Below are positions 59,701-64,000 of a DNA stretch of 64,000 bases, in pieces; the first letter of the stretch is position 1, and each line of letters begins with the position of its first letter. Under the pieces are notes generated by a model. The model saw nothing but the letters and a program-made list of their open reading frames with translations. It was not told the DNA's origin and searched no databases. Position numbers and translations under genes: made by a program. Source of the DNA: Trichinella spiralis (taxonomy: Eukaryota; Nematoda; Enoplea; Trichinellida; Trichinellidae); the NCBI GenBank assembly GCA_000181795.3, contig CM012953.1, positions 16,660,168 to 16,724,167 on the forward strand. The letters are read 5' to 3'.

Positions 59701-61296
59701 TATTTCTAATCAATCTATTAACAACTTTTATACCGGTGGAAGCAATTTCCCTTTATTCACAGATTGCACAATCCAAAATTCCGAGAGGACCCATTTTTCA
59801 GCTATAAGGGCTTGTAAAAGTTTCAGCGTTTTTCTACATAATCGATCTGATTTGGCTTCTGCATTTCAATTTAAATCAAAGTTGACTGAAATTTCTAATA
59901 AATCGAAAAACAGAAAAATGCTCACCACAACCAACGATCAAATGAGTTACAGAATCGGTCCACTCTGGCGAAAAGTCTGCATTATACATGTAGCAAAACC
60001 TTCGAAGATATTTCTGAAATGATGAATTACATCTTACAGAACAAAATTTTCTTGATTTTGTTTATCTTCAATGCAAAATTTAAAATTCTGGCTAAACATT
60101 TTTTAACTGACAATTATTAGAAAAGTCAAAAACTTTCTTACAATTGTCTCTTCGTTGTAAATACGGCTTGCGCAGATGACAATTTTTTCTTCAGCAGGTA
60201 TAGAGAGCAAAGACGTTGCTGAAAACATGTAAGCATAAAATAACAAATAAACCACTTGTGCAGTTCATCCTTACAACTTTTTACGGTTGAATTTCCACTT
60301 TCAGTAGACGTACTTAACAAACTTGAATAAGCATTATAAGATGTTTCAAGTGAATTTATTGTTATACTATGCGAATTATACGTTCTGTGACTGCTGAATA
60401 TTTGAGAAATTCGACTCATCCCTAGCCAAGCTTGTTTCACCTCTTAAATTAGACCATAATACGTGTTAAAATATTACCTCATTGTACAGCACTGGCAATT
60501 TTATGGAAGAAACGATTAACAACATAATTTCACTCTAGAATGAACAAGTATATATTATAAGGAATATCCACTTACCAATAAATTTATTAAACTTGTAATG
60601 ATAAAAAAATAATAAATAATCAGCGGACTAAAAAACCGGTACACTCAGTTGATTTGAAAATTAAAATGAATGCCTACTGTAAGTGTAAGGAATGCAAGGA
60701 AACATTTACAGTATTCATTTTTTGAATCAGTTTTTGATTTGGGATTACTTTATACATTGATTTAATTAAAATTAATCTTTCAATTAATTTCACTTATTCC
60801 AGACTAAGCATAATTTTACTTATTATTTTTCAGATATCGCTTATTTTAATTGTCACGGCCAAATTTCAATCTATGCGAGCCGAAGAGAAAGGAACAAATT
60901 ATAAGGTAAAACTTGATGAATTGTCGACGAGATGAGGAATTTTTATTTTATTTAGGCAAGGTCTGTAATAGCTGACAGTGTTCATATGTATCCAGGTCTA
61001 TCTGCTCCCTATCCCTACAGCAGGACTCAACGCTACCCAGCAACTTATCCAAATAATTATGGTACTTATCACCCCGGTGACAATCAGTATGCAAGAATGA
61101 ATAAATACCCATCTTCCAGTATGTAGATAATTAACAATTTGAACTTTTCGTCTACTCTGCAGACCGTTTAACAATTCACATACTTTTAGTTTCCTCTGCA
61201 AAGCCGGTGGACTATTCAAAACACTCACCTTCTCAATACTACAGTAATCATGGCAGTCAACACAGTCGACATTACAACTATGGGATGACAATGTAA
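56796..61296 (+). CDS. Four-transmembrane protein with Tyr-rich cytoplasmic tail, eight exons
   Basis: Exons 56796-56879, 56941-57130, 57204-57289, 57365-57460, 57523-57579, 60834-60905, 60956-61118 and 61190-61296 join in frame to give 284 residues. It starts MAKVEVRIKYCCCCGLNIAT, a cysteine cluster just before helix 1. Then come an extracellular loop of about 50 residues, helices 2 and 3 (NILIFLAILVATVLLLIGI and LDVVRGFISCILIFVLSA), helix 4 (IAVGIFFLGLQLFHISLILI), and a tail rich in Tyr, Pro, Ser and His ending GMTM. The layout resembles small invertebrate tetraspan families such as the DUF7027/pasiflora-type membrane proteins; that link is tentative. Intron 5 (57580-60833) is 3.25 kb against about 50-75 bp for most others and contains a gene on the opposite strand. 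AATAAA is at 61489. Confidence 0.75.
57600..58920 (-). other. Coding-like minus-strand stretches inside the same intron, unassigned
   Basis: Several short minus-strand frames look protein-like: 57982-57585 (VEKIGKFKLYLVYAKCVG, and RPVMFKMDGIVKQKSTGKTG in another frame), about 58320-58160 (LLVDANEFVKMKISSKLE), and 58915-58690 with a possible acceptor at 58771. They lie downstream of the stop of the BRCT gene. They may be exons of a further nested gene or a decayed one. I could not join them. Confidence 0.3.
59079..60534 (-). CDS. BRCA1/BARD1-type tandem-BRCT protein, nested in an intron
   Basis: Eight exons join in one consistent frame: 60534-60478, 60440-60275, 60218-60142, 60013-59926, 59858-59734, 59675-59471, 59399-59253 and 59197-59079, giving 327 residues. 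BRCT 1: EEKIVICASRI, DSVTHLIVGC, TLKLLQALIAEKWVLSEFWI, against [20 protein letters not shown] in human BRCA1. BRCT 2: DLHFFCCGPFTDISK against LEICCYGPFTNMP, then LVTTGGGIVHK as in BARD1 (LVTAGGGQIL), and IVTLD near the end with CIARYKLLSIKPYLL. The TLK lysine that helps bind phosphopeptides in BRCA1 is retained. No RING domain is visible; the gene seems to begin near 60530, or earlier through exons I cannot see. BRCA1/BARD1 act in ubiquitin signalling and recombination repair. Confidence 0.75.
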
Positions 61297-61574
61297 AAAG
61301 AAATATTGAAAATCCACCTGGCTTTTCATATTTATATAACATTTTCACAATTGCATCAAGGCAGCAGGTGCCATTTTTCACAAATCTTTCTAGTCAAAGA
61401 TTCAAAAGTTACTAGAATTGTTAGCACACGATGCCATTATCGTTCTATTTTTCATCCATTGTATATTTGAATTCGAATTTGATTTTCAAATAAATACTAA
61501 AAAAATTTAACAATAACAAAAACAGTTTTGCAATAATAACTTTAACTTTCTATTCTGCAAAAAGATTATACACA

Positions 61575-63091
61575 TTATTTTTCATTTTCTAGAAATTCTT
61601 CTGCCAAATGATCACAAAAGGCGACCAGCTCTTGGGCCTTCTGTTTCAACAAGTCATCCGATAACTTAACTGATATCCTAAAAAATAACAAATTAAAAAA
61701 TTAATGCATCGATAATATTAGGACTAACCAATTTTCAAATTCTTTTACTTTTCTCGATTGCATGTTCTGATTCGATTCCACTAGCTCTTCGATGTCATCC
61801 CAACCTTTGGCAGACAAGTTTGCTTGTGATGCCTTCTCAGCTATTTTGTTCTACAAAAGCACAATGAAATTTATTGACAAATTAATCAAACCTTATTATT
61901 TGATAATTTCTTTCCAATTTCAAGTGCTAAAATTAAACAGTTCACCTCTAAACATGCGAGACGATAGTCTATCATCTTCAGGTGACCAAATATTTCAAGC
62001 ACTACATTGTCACAGTTCAGGCTGTCCATTCGATAACCACTCAAAGTGTGAACATGACCTGCTTTCTAATAAGATAGTGTTTTCTTGAAATGGAGATGGA
62101 AAACATCATACATCTGATACGACATACATTAACAGTTGCAACATGATTGCCAACTATTCTTTGAAAAGCTTGCTTGTCTGTGTCGCATGAAAAACATTCT
62201 AAAATATGTTACTTCAAAATTTAATAAATTTCATTTTCGTAAAATCTACTTTTCAATTTCCTTTCTAGCAAACTTGAAATTTTGAGTTGCTTCTGCAAAT
62301 TCAGCTTCCGTGATACACAAAATTACAATCCCTAAATTTCTTACTTGTTTCAAATCCAAAACAACTGTTTGAAAAAACCGAGCTAGAATATCGTCAGGGA
62401 GGATAATTTCTGGAAATGGAGATGTTCGACAAACATCAAAATATTTTAAAATTAAATCATGTATAAGTAAAGCCTGACAAAGACAAGTTGAAATTTGCAA
62501 AATGTGCAACATCTGTATTCGAGATGTAAACAGGCGTATAAGATTAACCAATTTACGACCACATCTACACAATATTCCAAGCAATCTAATCTAAAAACAC
62601 TCTACATAGTATGGAAACTACACTGCAAGTAAAACTTTACTTTTCCTTTAACTGAAGTGATCTTTTCCATTCTAATAGCAACAACAGCATTCACAATTCT
62701 TCGAGCATCGTATACATTTTGTATATCTTTTTGAGAAAAGCCTCTCGTTGAATTTCCATACCAATTACAAAAATCTGCAAAAAACTTCTTCAGATTTTTA
62801 CTTGAGTTATCTCTAAAAGTAAAGAAACTTACGAAAAATGTCGTACGTATTAACGGCAGCTTGCAGAGAATAAAACATATCTTTTGTTAAAATCTGCTTC
62901 AATTCACGAGTTTTTTCTTTCAATCGACTAAGCATTCGCTTGTCTTCAGCAAGCATTTGCTGACTCAACTTTTGGCTTTGATCAACCGTGCTTGCATTTG
63001 TAAAACGAGATTCCGTCAGTGAACGAAGAAAAGTTTCAAAAAAAGCAGGATTTCGTTGCAACTTTAATATAATACGATTCACAGGATCCAT
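61575..63091 (-). CDS. Unrecognised conserved-looking protein, eight exons
   Basis: Exons 63091-62833, 62774-62641, 62590-62345, 62304-62250, 62198-62128, 62065-61946, 61850-61729 and 61677-61575 all have GT-AG ends and matching phases. They give 369 residues ending in TAA. The N-terminal 90 residues are helical and charged with a probable coiled coil (MLAEDKRMLSRLKEKTRELK). A hydrophobic helical middle part follows (GRKLVNLIRLFTSRIQMLHI, then PDDILARFFQTVVLDLKQ). The C-terminus is acidic (ELVAFCDHLAEEFLENEK). No signal peptide, catalytic motif or named domain was recognised; the helical make-up would suit a subunit of a larger complex. The exon structure is convincing even though the family is unknown to me. 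It converges with the four-transmembrane gene, stop-to-stop distance 278 bp. Confidence 0.72.
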
Positions 63092-63231
63092 TCTTCTTTT
63101 TTACAATGCAAAACAAGTAAAATTTTCCTGTTTTTTAAAACCGTACTTACTGTAGTTCTCTGAATCAATAAAGAATTAAAGTACAATTTGATTACTGTAA
63201 TCTCAAAAGTCGAAAATTAAATTAATAGGTT

Positions 63232-64000
63232 GTTAGAGTCAGACTAGCGACAGTAATCTGACGTTCAGGTATGAATAGACCAGACGTTCGTTTGTCCGGC
63301 CGATAAGTGAGTGGACTGTATAATAAAGAGTGGATTAGGTGTATCTTCCACGGCGTGGGCAGCGATCGGGGTCCAAAAACTCTCGTCGATGGCGATCTCC
63401 TTCGCGGACGTCTTCCGGTTCCCTAACTCCGCTAACTCTGTACGTTGCGACTGCACGCTCGAAGTGTACGAATACCCGAGCTACTACCGTTGTTCCTAAC
63501 GGTAAGTCGAATGCCCTTCAATAAGGTACCCACGAGTCTCTCGCTCGATCGTCCTTCCTTGCACTTCGACTCGGTTCGTCCACACTTCCCAATTCGACTC
63601 TTCGGAATACGGCAATACTGCAACCAGTACTGCAAACCACGTATTCTAAGCCGACTTCTCGCAACCAACGCGTCCTCTTGTACAACTATCGTACCACTGA
63701 CGCATACACACACAGACGTATCTCTTCTCTCTCCAGGTATATGTATATCTGGCGCGGCGCGCTTTCTAGCCCTATATATAGGGCCAGGGTCGGCGGCCCC
63801 GCGGTCGACCCAAACGCGAACCACCAATAGGCAGCTCGCTCGCGGCGGGAGCGCTCGCTATCTCCGGCGCCGATCTAAAGCCTTGTCAGTCTTCAATTAT
63901 GTTGTCATGGTTCGGATCTCTTGATCCTGCGCTAATCCCTTAATAGTCACGTCATGATGGCCATTTCCACGCCCTTTGATCTGACTGCCGTCGCCGCTAT
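63232..64000. other. Abrupt GC-rich segment, possible LTR element cut by window edge
   Basis: Base composition jumps from AT-rich to clearly GC-rich at about 63232. The first bases read TGTTAGAGTCAG, whose reverse complement ends CTCTAACA, a usual LTR terminus. A TATA-like palindrome (GCCCTATATATAGGGC) lies at about 63769-63784. If the element is on the minus strand this would be an LTR with its 3' end at 63232 and its body beyond the window; if on the plus strand, a short LTR ending near 63500 is possible. Open frames on both strands resemble no protein. A CpG-rich promoter or assembly join are alternatives. Confidence 0.35.

Noticed and set aside
63432-63924. Long overlapping frames in the GC-rich right edge
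   Set aside because: GC-rich DNA has few stop codons by chance; both strands are open and neither translation resembles a known protein.

Overview
The window is animal nuclear DNA: AT-rich intergenic sequence and introns, GT-AG spliced genes with mostly short introns, conserved metazoan proteins (lariat debranching enzyme, integrin alpha, MKK7, TIM10, DIS3, BLOC-1 subunit 1, a BRCA1-type BRCT protein), and BEL/Pao, Ty1/copia, piggyBac, FLYWCH-type MULE and ZBED5-like hAT elements. It looks like a small-bodied invertebrate. An early-branching (enoplean) nematode of the Trichinella/Trichuris/Romanomermis kind would fit, but that is inference; nothing here fixes the species.

Layout. 1-7.4 kb: three minus-strand genes, namely a 3'-truncated DBR1, a GNAT acetyltransferase and an Sds3/BRMS1-like corepressor subunit. 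7.4-12.5 kb: gene-poor, with a repeat that recurs at 41-54 kb and the rotted 3' half of a hAT transposase. 12.5-21.2 kb: an unrecognised cysteine-rich anchored or secreted protein, a SWSAP1-like RecA-fold protein with no working Walker A, and a ~20-exon integrin alpha on the minus strand. 22.2-25.9 kb: BLOS1 (+), with a foldback element in its large intron, convergent with MKK7 (-). 27.9-32.7 kb: TIMM10 and DIS3 (both +).

33-55 kb is a transposon graveyard with readable nesting. A MULE sits inside a piggyBac-like transposase, followed by a second piggyBac-like fragment and a minus-strand BEL/Pao fragment. Then comes a repeat copy broken by a BEL/Pao body whose two LTRs do not match and by a Ty1/copia element with 5-bp target-site duplications. 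The copia left LTR itself carries two solo BEL-type LTRs in opposite orientations. The run ends with the 5' half of the same hAT family seen at 10.6 kb.

55-64 kb: a lone transmembrane exon, an eight-exon four-transmembrane gene (+) whose 3.3-kb intron holds a minus-strand gene for a tandem-BRCT protein resembling BRCA1/BARD1, an unrecognised eight-exon minus-strand gene, and an abrupt GC-rich segment at the right edge that may be part of an LTR element. DIS3 (RNA decay), DBR1 (lariat turnover), the Shu-complex-like protein and the BRCT protein (both recombination repair) are functionally separate housekeeping genes; no operon-like arrangement is evident.
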